Shown: positions 7,801-17,700 of the stretch, piece by piece | How the letters are laid out: every line of letters starts with the position of its first letter | How positions within the stretch are numbered: position 1 is the first letter of the stretch | Virus record (IMG/VR): IMGVR_UViG_3300032278_001050 | Coordinates: 1 to 22,897 of that record | DNA: 22,897 bases | Source: a virus | Direction: 5' to 3' (one strand) | Position numbers and translations under genes: made by a program | Notes under the pieces: generated by a model | The model's database searches: none | The model's input: the letters and a program-made list of their open reading frames with translations, nothing else | What the model was told of the DNA's origin: nothing

Positions 7801-8666
7801 TACGGGCCACCGCCTGTTTGACCCATCGGAGGATCAGGGTCAGGGACAACGCCTCTCGGGCCACCGCCTCCCGGTCCACCCTCCCCGCCACCCGGCAACA
7901 AAGTAAGTTTCGTATCCGGGCGAAGCCAGTTAGCGATATTCCTGAACTGGTTGCGTAACGGCTCGGGCAGATCAAGGTTAGCGGCTAACAAATCAAATGC
8001 TTTACCACCATGAGTACGCATTATCCGTATACCCGTAGGACCGAACACGGCACCAAACGCTGCCTCTATCGCCCAGCCTGTTGCGCTGTTCGCTGTGAAC
8101 GGATTGGTGTGTTCGTATATCGGACCTTGGGCATCTGGATGCTTCGGAACTTGATGTTGCATACCGGTCGCCTCATCGAAGGAAGGACGGGTATCGCCGG
8201 AAACGTCCTTGCCTTGCCTGTGGGTCCACCGGTTATTGGGTCGGTATGCGCTGTGCTGCATCGACCCTTCAAGTGGTTCTAATGGGTTGCCCGTATAGAA
8301 CTCAGGTAACTCTTCAGACTGCCTTCGACCTTCATGCATCACTGCATATGTGGGGATGTCCCACGCATAGGCCAAATGGGAAGGTTGCACCTTGAATTGG
8401 TTAACCAACAAATCTACGAGTTGCACACGGGTAAGCCCAAGGTTTGTCAGTTCAGCGTCCGCTAGAGCGTTTACTTCCCGTGATTCGGTAGGGATCGTAT
8501 AGGCGGCAGGGATATCGTTGAAGCCGGTCTGGGGATTGAACAGCATGTTGTCGTCAATGCGACTACCCAACCCAAGGGTCTGACCGCCGGTCAGTACCGC
8601 GCCGTCTTCTACGGCTGCCATATGGGCGTTCCTTAGTAGTTCTAAATAAAATGCTGCCAGACTCAT
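4857..8666 (-). CDS. Large virion protein (1269 residues) with HExxH zincin-like motif
   Basis: The protein is modular. Residues 1-240 are ordered and helical, about 252-300 are Gly/Pro linker, and about 340-490 are helical (including WDTLSDEEKA). A very acidic region follows, then a second Pro/Gly linker at about 659-692. A domain at about 700-890 carries H775-E-M-G-H779 followed by ISGWF. The motif reads HExxHxxGxxR, so the third metzincin His is replaced by Arg; an alternative third zinc ligand is E860 in EGYA. A Gly/Ala hydrophobic stretch lies near 1053-1076, before a basic C-terminus. This layout suits a structural or ejected protein with a metallopeptidase domain, similar in concept to phage polyvalent proteins. 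Activity is inferred from one motif. Both ends overlap their neighbours by 4 bp. Confidence 0.75.
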   Translation of the reverse strand: MSLAAFYLELLRNAHMAAVEDGAVLTGGQTLGLGSRIDDNMLFNPQTGFNDIPAAYTIPTESREVNALADAELTNLGLTRVQLVDLLVNQFKVQPSHLAYAWDIPTYAVMHEGRRQSEELPEFYTGNPLEPLEGSMQHSAYRPNNRWTHRQGKDVSGDTRPSFDEATGMQHQVPKHPDAQGPIYEHTNPFTANSATGWAIEAAFGAVFGPTGIRIMRTHGGKAFDLLAANLDLPEPLRNQFRNIANWLRPDTKLTLLPGGGEGGPGGGGPRGVVPDPDPPMGQTGGGPYDGAKETGAPPGTAGGAEFPIPSDRIPDMEIPDADVIPFPTDRFGPADDVPLADTLDQLSGVERFRAFQAEGRARARKWWDTLSDEEKATAQKAWERHGETGQVFDPTNDYDVRNAYVIHKRGDMTPAEQWNALGDPRPQATDALYEGMTLEDIGELQGVAASEVTPAHIAEAVDAGVLSEADGARLLDPIPRTPEVPGQQSLFEEIEAMRPGPPEDFDPHPGWMEDEMVTADTASGLPETEADWVDTGDWDDPRLDPPDSDTSLYDQYVQGYMTTDEFHEASAIRDMEITGDTSGGGMQFIADGPGDPELLRFFEQHSADWDEEAINSWTEMFNDHNAYVEEMRFAGVDEEEYASGVLEAEETITETGWEDPALDGYEPPDPPGAEGPPGLTQYGPGGTTFTPTGFAGHPGYYPTVDIGDGYFVSEQMSWVHGRYIINVTAPDGEIRTFYKRTGTGDANVDLYDEFKDSGGAFAGDWSPMEGLGAHEMGHISGWFRKSPSTMGLNPGDALWRYGTQENKDIGLALERYFRDSPVHMESGIASGFNIEGTYHHVKTWSDVSPVNLPKDPYNEGYAKYINEAFNEAHGLAITKDDYANLRAGDMDPNLSPMRASTPTQDSRLARWLNEREYVGVQQEALAIQETHLERQAFESAGYDDIRAATNAGHQWTAQETAWLDRAEEIHERAMELRAPYQGWSWDNLPREPVKMVDYQGRPLHEGGGTNWEFYLPPPASLTDEQLREGLSGLADPVWKVDGPPSTAELTKPRGLGGKVAAGMVAGPVAGLAAEAAFPTQVKQVMTGLADRADSWWSWIKDYPDHLEWMTRSVGSTLDGLEKGSRSTGNQTVDLLTDGFRDQSNALLMSLGGGAVPVIGREDADLVRGTSKHLSQQGHNGQATFSNDVRKEMEAGDAMVVGYRSEQDYQRALEQAGRYGLEIDRHFWRKPNRKNVRPARGQEWTRDDLKKLATTNHFYPDAGLRQGPR

Positions 8667-9544
8667 AGTGTCGATACTCTCCCTTCATAATCCCAGTCAG
8701 CACCCGGATTCAGATAGCCACCCATAAAGTCACCAAGGATCTTTAATGGTCCCTCTGTCGGCCACTTAGTAGCCGCGCCGGTCGGCTGTGCGTCACCCGG
8801 TGGCCGTGACGCTGGCGTACCCGGAGGGGCACCCCAATCATCCGGCCCAACGTTCAACGTGGAATCACCCTCAGGGATCTCACCGTACTTCGGCCCTCGC
8901 GCATACGGCCAGTCAGATGGTACGCGCGGCCAGAACGGGGCGTGAGGAGAATGGGGCCGTGTCTCTGGTCCCTTTGGTGGCGGAGGCCATGTCCAACCAC
9001 CCGGCGGGCGCCGTTCATGTGGGCGTCTGGGGCGATCTCGCGGCGGTACCGTATGAACAGGTGGCAGTATGTGTTGCGGCGGGAACTGAGGCCAAGTCCC
9101 CGGCATGCGAGGCTGAGGCTGACCATCTGGCGGTGCCGTAGTAGTCGGCGGTATATCTGTAATCGGAGGCGGCGCCTCCACATCAAGTGGCGGCATCGTA
9201 GTAGTAGTCGTAGTAGGAGGCACCGTAGTCGTAGGTACCAAGCCCGTCACATCTTCTACCTGCTGTTCCTCAGGATGGTACATGCTGCCAATCAAAGCAT
9301 TGAATCCAATGGGATCTCTATTCTTACAGCGGCCCATGAAATCGTTATACCGATCAATATCCTTATCAGCGACGTAACCCAACAGGAACATAACGTCCTC
9401 TACCCACTGCTCCATTCCCTCATAGGTCGGCTGATATCCACCCTTAGTAGGTGCCTGCGCCTTGGGGTGATCAGAAGGATCCCGTGATGTCCTAATCCAT
9501 TCAAGGATTTCAGTTATCGAATACGCTGAGGGATCGTTAATCAT
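8663..9544 (-). CDS. Pro/Thr-rich virion protein (293 residues)
   Basis: Residues 1-100 are globular and mostly helical (EILEWIRTSRDPSD, then EQWVEDVMFLLGYVADKDID). Residues 101-250 are a long Pro/Thr/Arg-rich linker: TTTVPPTTTTTTMPP at 105-119, then runs such as WTWPPPP. Residues 255-293 form a short ordered tail (LKILGDFMGGYLNPGADWDY). I do not recognise a family. A helical head on an extended Pro-rich arm suggests a spacer or fibre-like role in the virion. The Thr/Pro linker style is frequent in exported proteins of Acidimicrobiia and related actinobacteria, a weak host hint. It starts with a good ribosome site (AAGGTGAGGG) and a 4-bp ATGA overlap with the preceding gene; its stop overlaps the 1269-residue gene likewise. 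Confidence 0.7.
   Translation of the reverse strand: MINDPSAYSITEILEWIRTSRDPSDHPKAQAPTKGGYQPTYEGMEQWVEDVMFLLGYVADKDIDRYNDFMGRCKNRDPIGFNALIGSMYHPEEQQVEDVTGLVPTTTVPPTTTTTTMPPLDVEAPPPITDIPPTTTAPPDGQPQPRMPGTWPQFPPQHILPPVHTVPPRDRPRRPHERRPPGGWTWPPPPKGPETRPHSPHAPFWPRVPSDWPYARGPKYGEIPEGDSTLNVGPDDWGAPPGTPASRPPGDAQPTGAATKWPTEGPLKILGDFMGGYLNPGADWDYEGRVSTL
9197..9232 (-). repeat. Coding Thr/Pro microrepeat
   Basis: Repeated ACT/ACG codons (GTA/CGT triplets on the plus strand) encode TTTVPPTTTTTT, residues 105-116 of the 293-residue protein. A related PPTTTAPP copy lies a little further on (near residues 132-139). The run keeps the frame, so it behaves as a protein linker repeat; such tracts may vary in length between related phages. 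Confidence 0.7.
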
Positions 9545-11793
9545 ACGTCCCTCACCTTCAACCTGCTGGCACCCCCCTGACCCCGCCTGCGGTGTGCAAG
9601 GGAGTCCATGAGGTTACGGAAGTCCGGCGTATCCCCGCCACCGACCAGCCCGTGCGACTCCGCAAGCCGGTCATCCAAGGTAGTGACCAGTGGTGATTCT
9701 GCTGGGTTAAGCGCACCCTCTGCTATTGCATTTGCGGCCATACGAGCAAAGTCCCGGTCGGTATACCCATGTTCCGCAGAAGTTCGCTGCCCAATCGTAT
9801 GAGCGAAAGTAATCAGGCCCCTGCGTGCAGCATTGGCATCGATTCCTCCGTCGTCTGTTGCATAGTTCGCTATCATCTTCAAGAGATTAGAAGTAACGAC
9901 ATCTTTCTCAGCGGCCTCCAAGCCTGCCAGATCATTCGGACCCCAGTTCGACCTGAAGTTCTCCGGTGACGCCTTCCCTCGGCGCATCAGGTCCATCTGC
10001 TCATCAGTGAGTGCGCCCACACCTTTGGCATAGTTCATAAAGTCCAGATCGTTATTTGATCCACCAAAGAAAATCTGCGGACCCCAGTTCGCATCCTGAT
10101 AGAAGTCGGCCATAAGCGAATCCACTATCTGCCGTTCCTTTGCCGAACCGCCCCGTCCAAAGTATTCTTCCCGGTCCTGTGAACCCATCTCGGCTATCAT
10201 CTCTCGGATGGTGTTTTCCACCTCTTTGATACCCTGAGCATTGATCGTCCGGTGACCGCCCGACTGGGCAACCCTGTCCTGAATCCTCTTCGACACCGCC
10301 TGTAGTACCTGCTGCTCGTGTTCACGGACACCATTCAACTCAACATCATGGAGATTGACATTGCGGGCGACAAGCCGCTGAGTCACATCCTTCATGTACG
10401 GGGTCGCGTCATCAGCAAGATTCTCAGGGTTCTCTTCCCACACATCCAGAGCCTCGTTGATAATGTCTACTTGGAACATCTGTAGTGCATCGACCGTCCG
10501 GTCAGCCCTACCATGCATCCCACTAATGTCAAGTTTCCCCCACTCAATGTCATCACCGGGGGTCAGCAGCCCCCATGCGAACAACTCTTGCTGGATCTTT
10601 TCGATAATGGCTGAGTAACCAGTGTTATCCTTGGTGTTCCTATACAGGGCTTCCATGTAAGGAAGAGCATCCAACGGGCCGATCTTGCCACCGGAGAACA
10701 AATCATTAACCGAAGTAACATCCCCATAAGGGGTGCCATCAAACGATGTAATAAATCCAATCTGGTTGACTAGAGTCTGACCAGTAACGTTGCCCTCGTC
10801 ATCATACTGGTCTTCGTATTCCGCATTAATAAGAACTTCTGACCCTATGAGCATGGTGTTCTGTCGGCTGGATAGTTCCGTTTGGTACTCGGCAATAGCC
10901 TCAGCCACCACACCGCCAACAATGTCTATCGCAGACCCGCCACCGTATATGTCATCAACGGTAGCGAGCGTGGCCGTACCGTCACCAAAGCCACCGAACT
11001 GACGCATCACCTCAGCGAACAGGTCAGGGTCAGTTTCGCTAGTACCAAAGTTTGTGGGCCTTACCCCATCAATAGTAGCGGCTGTGAACTCCTTGAAACT
11101 GATAGCGAGTTTCTGTTGAACCAACTGTTGTAGTTGCTCAATATCCTGCCAGTTGGCGTCCAGATACATCTTCAGTTCGTTCTTGCCCTCGTCGCCCCTA
11201 AGGTCAATCACCTTTGCCGTAGGACCGCCTTGACCTTTGAACTGGTCCCTGAGGCTCATCGCACCGCCGGGGCCTTCTTCGTAGATCAGTGACTCACCCA
11301 ACGGGGTACCTGAACGTGCAGCCACCTCAATGCTATTTGACCCAAGCCAGTTAATGAACTTGATAAATGCTGACTCGCCGGTCATTGTTTCAAAGTGCAG
11401 AGCCTTCAGGGCAGTATCACCGGCACCTAGATTCTTTGCCTTCTCCGACCTCGGCAGGAGTTCGTCCGCCTTCTGCTCCAAGAGATCCTTATTGCGGTTT
11501 TCCTGTGCCGCTTCTGAATTGATCCATTCTAGTTCTGGCAGGTCTTCACCTGTTACGAGATCCTTGACGGTACCGTAAATGTTCTGCCATCTATCCGTAT
11601 AGTTCCAACTGTCCCACGGCCATCGTGGCCTGAACATGGTCCCAGCGACATCCCCCAATGCTCTGACAACTTCTGTGTTCGGAGCGAGTGGCTGCCCAAT
11701 ACGGTTCCAGCGATCAAGGAACCCCTCTCCCTCCTCAGGGACAAGGGTGCTATAGAGTTCGTCTGTAGACTGTTCTACAAAATCGTCGCTCAT
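9541..11793 (-). CDS. Large virion protein (750 residues), helical, function unknown
   Basis: A soluble, mostly helical and acidic protein with no catalytic motif or membrane segment that I can see. Residues about 1-100 are Trp-rich (RPRWPWDSWNYTDRW). Residues 395-445 contain IIEKIQQELFAWGLLTPGDD and then a 'WGKLD...R...ALQMF' helix. This pattern, a short helix with 'L...G.L' followed by a Gly-Asp turn and a second helix, is one I have seen in large internal proteins of aquatic phages. The C-terminus is basic (RRRGQGGASRLKVRDV). It overlaps the giant gene by 4 bp (ATGA), with only a weak GGGG ribosome site, so coupled translation is likely. It is probably part of the same virion or ejection complex as its neighbours. 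Confidence 0.65.
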   Translation of the reverse strand: MSDDFVEQSTDELYSTLVPEEGEGFLDRWNRIGQPLAPNTEVVRALGDVAGTMFRPRWPWDSWNYTDRWQNIYGTVKDLVTGEDLPELEWINSEAAQENRNKDLLEQKADELLPRSEKAKNLGAGDTALKALHFETMTGESAFIKFINWLGSNSIEVAARSGTPLGESLIYEEGPGGAMSLRDQFKGQGGPTAKVIDLRGDEGKNELKMYLDANWQDIEQLQQLVQQKLAISFKEFTAATIDGVRPTNFGTSETDPDLFAEVMRQFGGFGDGTATLATVDDIYGGGSAIDIVGGVVAEAIAEYQTELSSRQNTMLIGSEVLINAEYEDQYDDEGNVTGQTLVNQIGFITSFDGTPYGDVTSVNDLFSGGKIGPLDALPYMEALYRNTKDNTGYSAIIEKIQQELFAWGLLTPGDDIEWGKLDISGMHGRADRTVDALQMFQVDIINEALDVWEENPENLADDATPYMKDVTQRLVARNVNLHDVELNGVREHEQQVLQAVSKRIQDRVAQSGGHRTINAQGIKEVENTIREMIAEMGSQDREEYFGRGGSAKERQIVDSLMADFYQDANWGPQIFFGGSNNDLDFMNYAKGVGALTDEQMDLMRRGKASPENFRSNWGPNDLAGLEAAEKDVVTSNLLKMIANYATDDGGIDANAARRGLITFAHTIGQRTSAEHGYTDRDFARMAANAIAEGALNPAESPLVTTLDDRLAESHGLVGGGDTPDFRNLMDSLAHRRRGQGGASRLKVRDV

Positions 11794-14700
11794 ATCAGCC
11801 CCATGTCAATGTCCAATAACCCAGCCTGTTGTTTCGCAATCCAACTCTCCCCGACGATAGGCAGGAATACGCTGTAATATAGTTCATTCAGCCACGGCTT
11901 GTTACGAACAAACTCTTCCATGATTCTCTTATACTTGTACCGGATAGCGTCACGCTTACCACGCGCACCGTCCTGACCCTGTAACGCATCCAACGCATCG
12001 ACAAGTCCGACGATGGTAGCCATCGTGGTCAGGATCTCTTCACGGTGTAGCCCCTCAGGTACCAGTTCTGGTGATTCGATAAGCAACCTGAACTCGCTGA
12101 TCGTCTGATCCCGCTTGATACGAGCAGTACCAATAGTGATCTGGTGCACGAATACGGGATGCTGCAACTGGAATGCCTGATACCACAAGTCCCAGCGTTC
12201 ATCCAACGACGTAGTATCCATGTTGCGGGCACGCATCGCGTTCTTCTGCGTGAGGTAAGTAGTGCGATGCTTATGGTAGATGGGGTTAGAAATGTTGAAA
12301 TACAACTCAGATAGGAACTCTTCTGGGGTGTCCATCTTACGCAGACCCATGTTGATCTGGCGCTGCTTGGCTTCTGCTACATACTCGTCGTCGTCTACAT
12401 CGAACTTACGAGGCATGAAGAACGATGACGACATCGTGAAGTCACGGGCAAAGGCATCGTTATCTACCAACCAACGGTTAGCGTCCTGCGTAGTTTCCAA
12501 CACGGCGAACGGAATCTTGGTATAGGGCGAAGTCCTGAACGGTGAGTGTTCCACCGGGTCAAACTTCTCTCCGGTACGGGCTTCCACCAACTGAATCCAC
12601 TGTGGGTATGCCTCCTCGTAGGGCAGCCCCATCTCCAACAGGTCATGGAACTCTTGGTTCCATTCCCAGTTCTCGTGGAGAGTCAGGTCAGCCAACGACC
12701 CGGTAGCAGGACCGAAGAACCATGTCATAGCCTGCAACAACTGGTACTGGCGGGCCATCATGTCCACATCCTCTAGGAATGCTTCCTCAAACAGCGCCGG
12801 GTTGGAGTGTGATGCAATCTCCTGCTCCGTAGGGATGGAGCCGTTCATCGCCATGAACTTCAGTACGTCGATCTTGGCTTTGTTGCGTGCCTCCCCGTTG
12901 GGGCCATCGATGCCCGCCAACGAAATCGTCCTCGCAACCAGAGCAGGGACGACCGATGACCACATCGCCTCGCTGGCCCTCGCAGCCTTGGAACCTACAC
13001 CTGTGTCTAGTTTGCTGACTCCGGGGAAGCGGCCACCGACGAGATTGTGTTCAAATATCTTTCGGATCTCTGGGTCGCGCCCTGAAGCAAAGTTGATTGG
13101 TGCTGCCAGCAGCGGGCCAAAGCCCATTCTTCCGATTGATTCCAGATCGTAACCGGGGATGACATGGATGTTCATTGCGATACCCATGCCGGGTCGTGCT
13201 ACGGAACCAAGGTCACCGCCGAAGACGCTGTTGACAATGGGGGTCTTGTCCGCTATGGACAGCATTGCATGAACGCCGACTTCGCTGCCGGGGATGACCA
13301 GTTTCTTCTCTCCGAACTGGTCCTCCTGAACGATGCCGCTGTATACCCCAGCGTTCATTGTCAGATGGAGGTTGCGGAACATCAGCGGGTTGTGCTTCAG
13401 GCTGCGTCCGATGCGGCGTAGGAAGTTATCTTCAGCGAACCAGAACGGTACGACTGTGCCGACCATCTGCTGAAACTGTGAACGGATACGATGGTCATCG
13501 ATGTAGGCGCTGGTCAGGGTCATGGCTCGTTGGGCGGATACATCACGGTGGGCGTCGTTCATAATCTTCCGGTGCTTAGCCCAACTGAAGAACTCTTTCT
13601 GTAGCCGTTCAGCCTCTCGCACTACTTCTAGGTTCTGGACTATCGGCTCGCGCATGAGGTCTGCGACAGTTTCCAGCACGCGCTTAACATCGGCAGGGAC
13701 ATCGCCTTCAGCGATAATGTCCGTTATCGCCTCAATCGTGGCATGCGGGCTGTCGATTTCGATAGCGGAAGCCAACCGGGATACCGGAGCCTCCGGGTCG
13801 GCCTGAGCCAACGGCCAGTCATACTCAATGAATCCTTCTAGTTCATCGATGACGTACTGGTGGTCATCATCGAAGTACCCCAGATGGAGCCGTTTTTTAA
13901 GCCTATGGTTGAACGGAGCCTCTATAAGAGCGCCACCTTCTACGCGCACCTCCACGAGAGGCCGGTGGTAGACGCGCCGCACACCGATCATCTGACCCTT
14001 GGCTACCGTGAGGTAATGCTGGAACAACGGTTCACGGACCATGCCGCCGATCATCGGGTTGACTACCCCGTCGAACCAGTTGCGTAGGATCGTCGTCCAC
14101 GCCTTACTGATCTTCTCGCCTATTCTGCCGCCCTCTTCAGTAACAGGAACAAAGGCGAGGATGTTCTCAGGGGCCTTCTGCCACCACCTACCCATATTCG
14201 CCATAGTGTTAACCCGCACATTGCTGACCTCGTGAGGGCTAAGAACTTCACGGATCCACGGATGGAACACCTCTTGGTAGTCTCGCCTAGAACCAGTACC
14301 GATCAGATCATTTAGTTCAATAGAGGCGAGGGCTGCCAGTTCCTCAGCGGCGCTACGCATATCGTTACCGGCTGTGATCTGCTCATCCACCAACTCGTAA
14401 TCAAAGAACCACTCCTCGGGTCGTTCATCACCAGCCCTCAGAACAACGTGCTGCCCTGTCTTCGGATGCTTATAGATGCGAGTCGTATAGGTCATCGGCT
14501 GCCCATCCACCATCGGCACCGGGGTCAACCCGTCAGGCCGTGGCGCCAACAGGTGCCCGCCGGAGATCCCTATGACATGCTCATCACGCAGCCCTCGTGG
14601 TCCGAAGTCGCGTGCCGCCCTTGGGCCGTCGGTCCCCATTCCGTAGAAGGTGTTCATCCATTCGCCACCCAATGCGGTAGCCAACTCCTTCTGGCTTGTA

Positions 14701-17700
14701 GTGCTACTAGCACCATTCCTGATAACGGTTATGTCAAGTTCGTCAGGTCTGCTCCCTGCTGCCAGCCCCGGAGCGTTAAATAGTTCCTCACTATTAACGT
14801 CGATTGTGCCGATACGCCCGCTACCAACCCGATGACCCTTACCAACGAACTGGTATGACCCCGGCAATCGGGTATTCAGAACCTCTTCCAAGGTCTGTGA
14901 TATAGCCAACGCCACCTTGTCATTGACGCTTCCGACGACTATGGGGAAGTAGCCTTCACCGACTTCATCCCAAAGGTTCGCCATAGCAACCACTGACGCA
15001 GCAGTCATATTTGAGTTACCCGGTCCCAGCGAAGGCTGCAACATCCGTGCCGCCTTCAAGGCTTCCACTTCCGACAGCCCCATATCTCTCATCTTGACTG
15101 TTAGAAGGTCTACAAAATGATCGAATGCTGGGCGGTTGCGCCCCTGTGCCAGCATGTTGAACAGTGGTTCTCGGAACTCCACAGGGATCATGGGGACGAA
15201 CATCCGGGTAGCGCCCGGTGGCAGTGGTTCGCTGATCTTGCCGCCCAGCGCACCGAACCCGATGTTCGCCCGGTGGACGGTACGGAGGATCTGCTGCCCA
15301 TCTGCGGTCATCACCCGGTTGATATACGCCTCTCGCCCACGGCGAACAGCCTCGTCCCAATCGTCCGTTAGGCGAAGAACGTCTGAGTCACCAAGTAGGA
15401 AGGCGACAATGTTGACATCTGCCCCTACTTCCTGTCCTGCGATTGTTGGGTTCAACAGATCACGCCAAATGTCCTGCTGTTCTGCTGGCATTGCGTCGAT
15501 GAAGTCATCGACAGCATCCGGCCAACCGGCCTCAAACGGCAGGTCGGTAACAATAAGGTTGCCTAGTTCGTCGTATTCTGCACCGGGAACGGCTATATCA
15601 AAGGCGCGTTTCAGTTCGTCAAGTTCGACAGGATGATCCCTTGCCAGTTGGAGAACAACCTGCTCAGGGGACATATCTTGGAGTAATGCTCGTGCACGAC
15701 GGGCATCTTCAGGGCTACCAGCGGCAACGGAGGCAAGGGTCAGCCGTTCCGCAATGGGGCGCAGTTTCTCCCTCTGCACTGGGGTGACATGGTTGATGAG
15801 TTCCCTTAGGTATGCCCGTGCGAACACATCATCGGAGTGCATAGCCAGCCGTTGTGTCACAGCCTGAGCCTTGTAGACAGAATCTATTTCACTTCCCGGC
15901 TCATTGGACACCCACTGCAACTCGGTGTCGGTTGCGAGAAGCGACATCTTGACAAGCCGATCCATCGAATCGACACTGTTGCCCCGGCGTAATACCTCAT
16001 CCATAGTGTTCTTACTGAAGTTAAGGTAGTTATCGAAGGTTCCCAAAACGTCTTTCATCTGCTGATCCAGCAGGGTCGGGATCGTCAGAGAAGACGCCAC
16101 AGCAGAAACCCGTGCCTCGTGGTTCTTGTCTACCCTTCTCAGCAACCTTCCAGCGAGTGCCTGCCGGGTGGGCATACCGGGCATAGCGCCAAGGGCATCC
16201 CGTGCTGTCAATGACAACCGGTTTGCCTGTGCATTGGCGAACTCAAACATACGCTTGGAGGTACGTCCTAGTACGGTACGCCCAGTCCGTAGTTCCACCG
16301 CTGCCCTAGTGTCCAGAAATAACGCCTGCCTCTGAGCATCATCTAGGACATGCTTCCACCTTGTAGGATTCTGCTGTACGGCCTCTCTGAGCGCCTTAGC
16401 GGTGATTGCGAAGTCCCCCACCCCTGCGATCTCATTAAACGATCTCCAAAGCCGGGAGAATGGCTTATACAATAAAGGCAGACGGTCGGCGTCAGCCAGA
16501 TCCGATCCCTTGACAAGTATCTTCCTACCGAATTCGTCAAACGTAGGATGTAGATCCGCCGTTACCTTGGCTAGTTTCTGTGCCGTATAGGACTTCGGCC
16601 CTTCCCGCAACCACCATGTGAACAACTCTTCGCCGCCGTTACGGAACACATATCCCATACGCAGCAGAACAGCGGGGCGCCATGTCCTAGCAAGAAACGC
16701 ATCGACCGCAGGTAGGTGCAGCCCCCAGCCGATCTTCCGGTAGAACGCCATGTATCTGGCTACGGCACCCAGTTCCCGGTAGTTGGGAATGATGTTGCCT
16801 TTCGCCAACTGTGCTGTGTATTCCTGACCGGGGACGATGGCTCGTCGTACATTCAGACCGTGCAACCCCACCATGTCATCAGTGATGTTGCCGTACCGGT
16901 GCGCTCCATGCCGAATGAATCGTTCAACGAACTTGGTGACATCCTGCCCGCCGTGCATCAGCGCACCTGACCTACCAAGGAAGTCCAAGTAGAACTCTGT
17001 GGTTATCAGCCAGCGTTCAGCATCGTTACCCATTGTGTAGGCACGCAGATAGTTGTCGATCTGGGTGCGTGGCATATCCACCATGATTCCCATGTCAACT
17101 AACCCTTGGAACTCAGCGATGGCTGTCTTAGGGTTAACTACATCAAGGTGGGCTGCCTTGGGGACATAGGTCGTTAGTTTCTCTGCAAACCGTGCCGGGT
17201 AATACATGAGTGTCGCAGCAGTGGTTTCCGCGATCATGCCTGTTCGGGTCCACCAATCAAGTTCAGCATTAGCCCCACCGGCTCTGTGGATCTGGCCCTT
17301 CCAGTAGTTCTCACGGGCCTTCCGCATACCGGAAAACGGCAAGGCTGACGACGCCTTAATCTGCAACTCCCCGTCGATGATCTCAAAGCCATTGCCCTGA
17401 TACCACTTCAACAGGTCATCCATCTCCCCGTCTTCCAAGATTATGAGAGCCGCATCCTTTTCATAGATATCGCGGGCTTCATCAATCTTTGCCAAGTCGG
17501 CCTCGCCATAGCCAAGCCGCTTTGCGTTCTGCGACGACGAATCATCCATAAGGTTACGGAGGGTTGCCCCATCGATATCGTCGCTGAGAGTTATCGCACC
17601 GCTCTCAATATCCTTCAGGATGTGCCTATGAACAAAGTTTGTTTGCTTCGCTAAGTAGGTGGCTGTGAGCCGTGCCATATCTGCACGGATCCCAACATCA

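Noticed and set aside
9197-9232. CRISPR-like or regulatory microsatellite
   Set aside because: The repeats are in-frame Thr codons forming a protein linker, with no spacer structure.
15136-15636. Plus-strand open frame of 166 codons, and other plus-strand frames such as 714-1211 and 8942-9487
   Set aside because: They lie wholly antisense to coding sequence with strong protein features, have Arg/Ser/Pro-rich low-quality translations, and no operon context; they are frame shadows.
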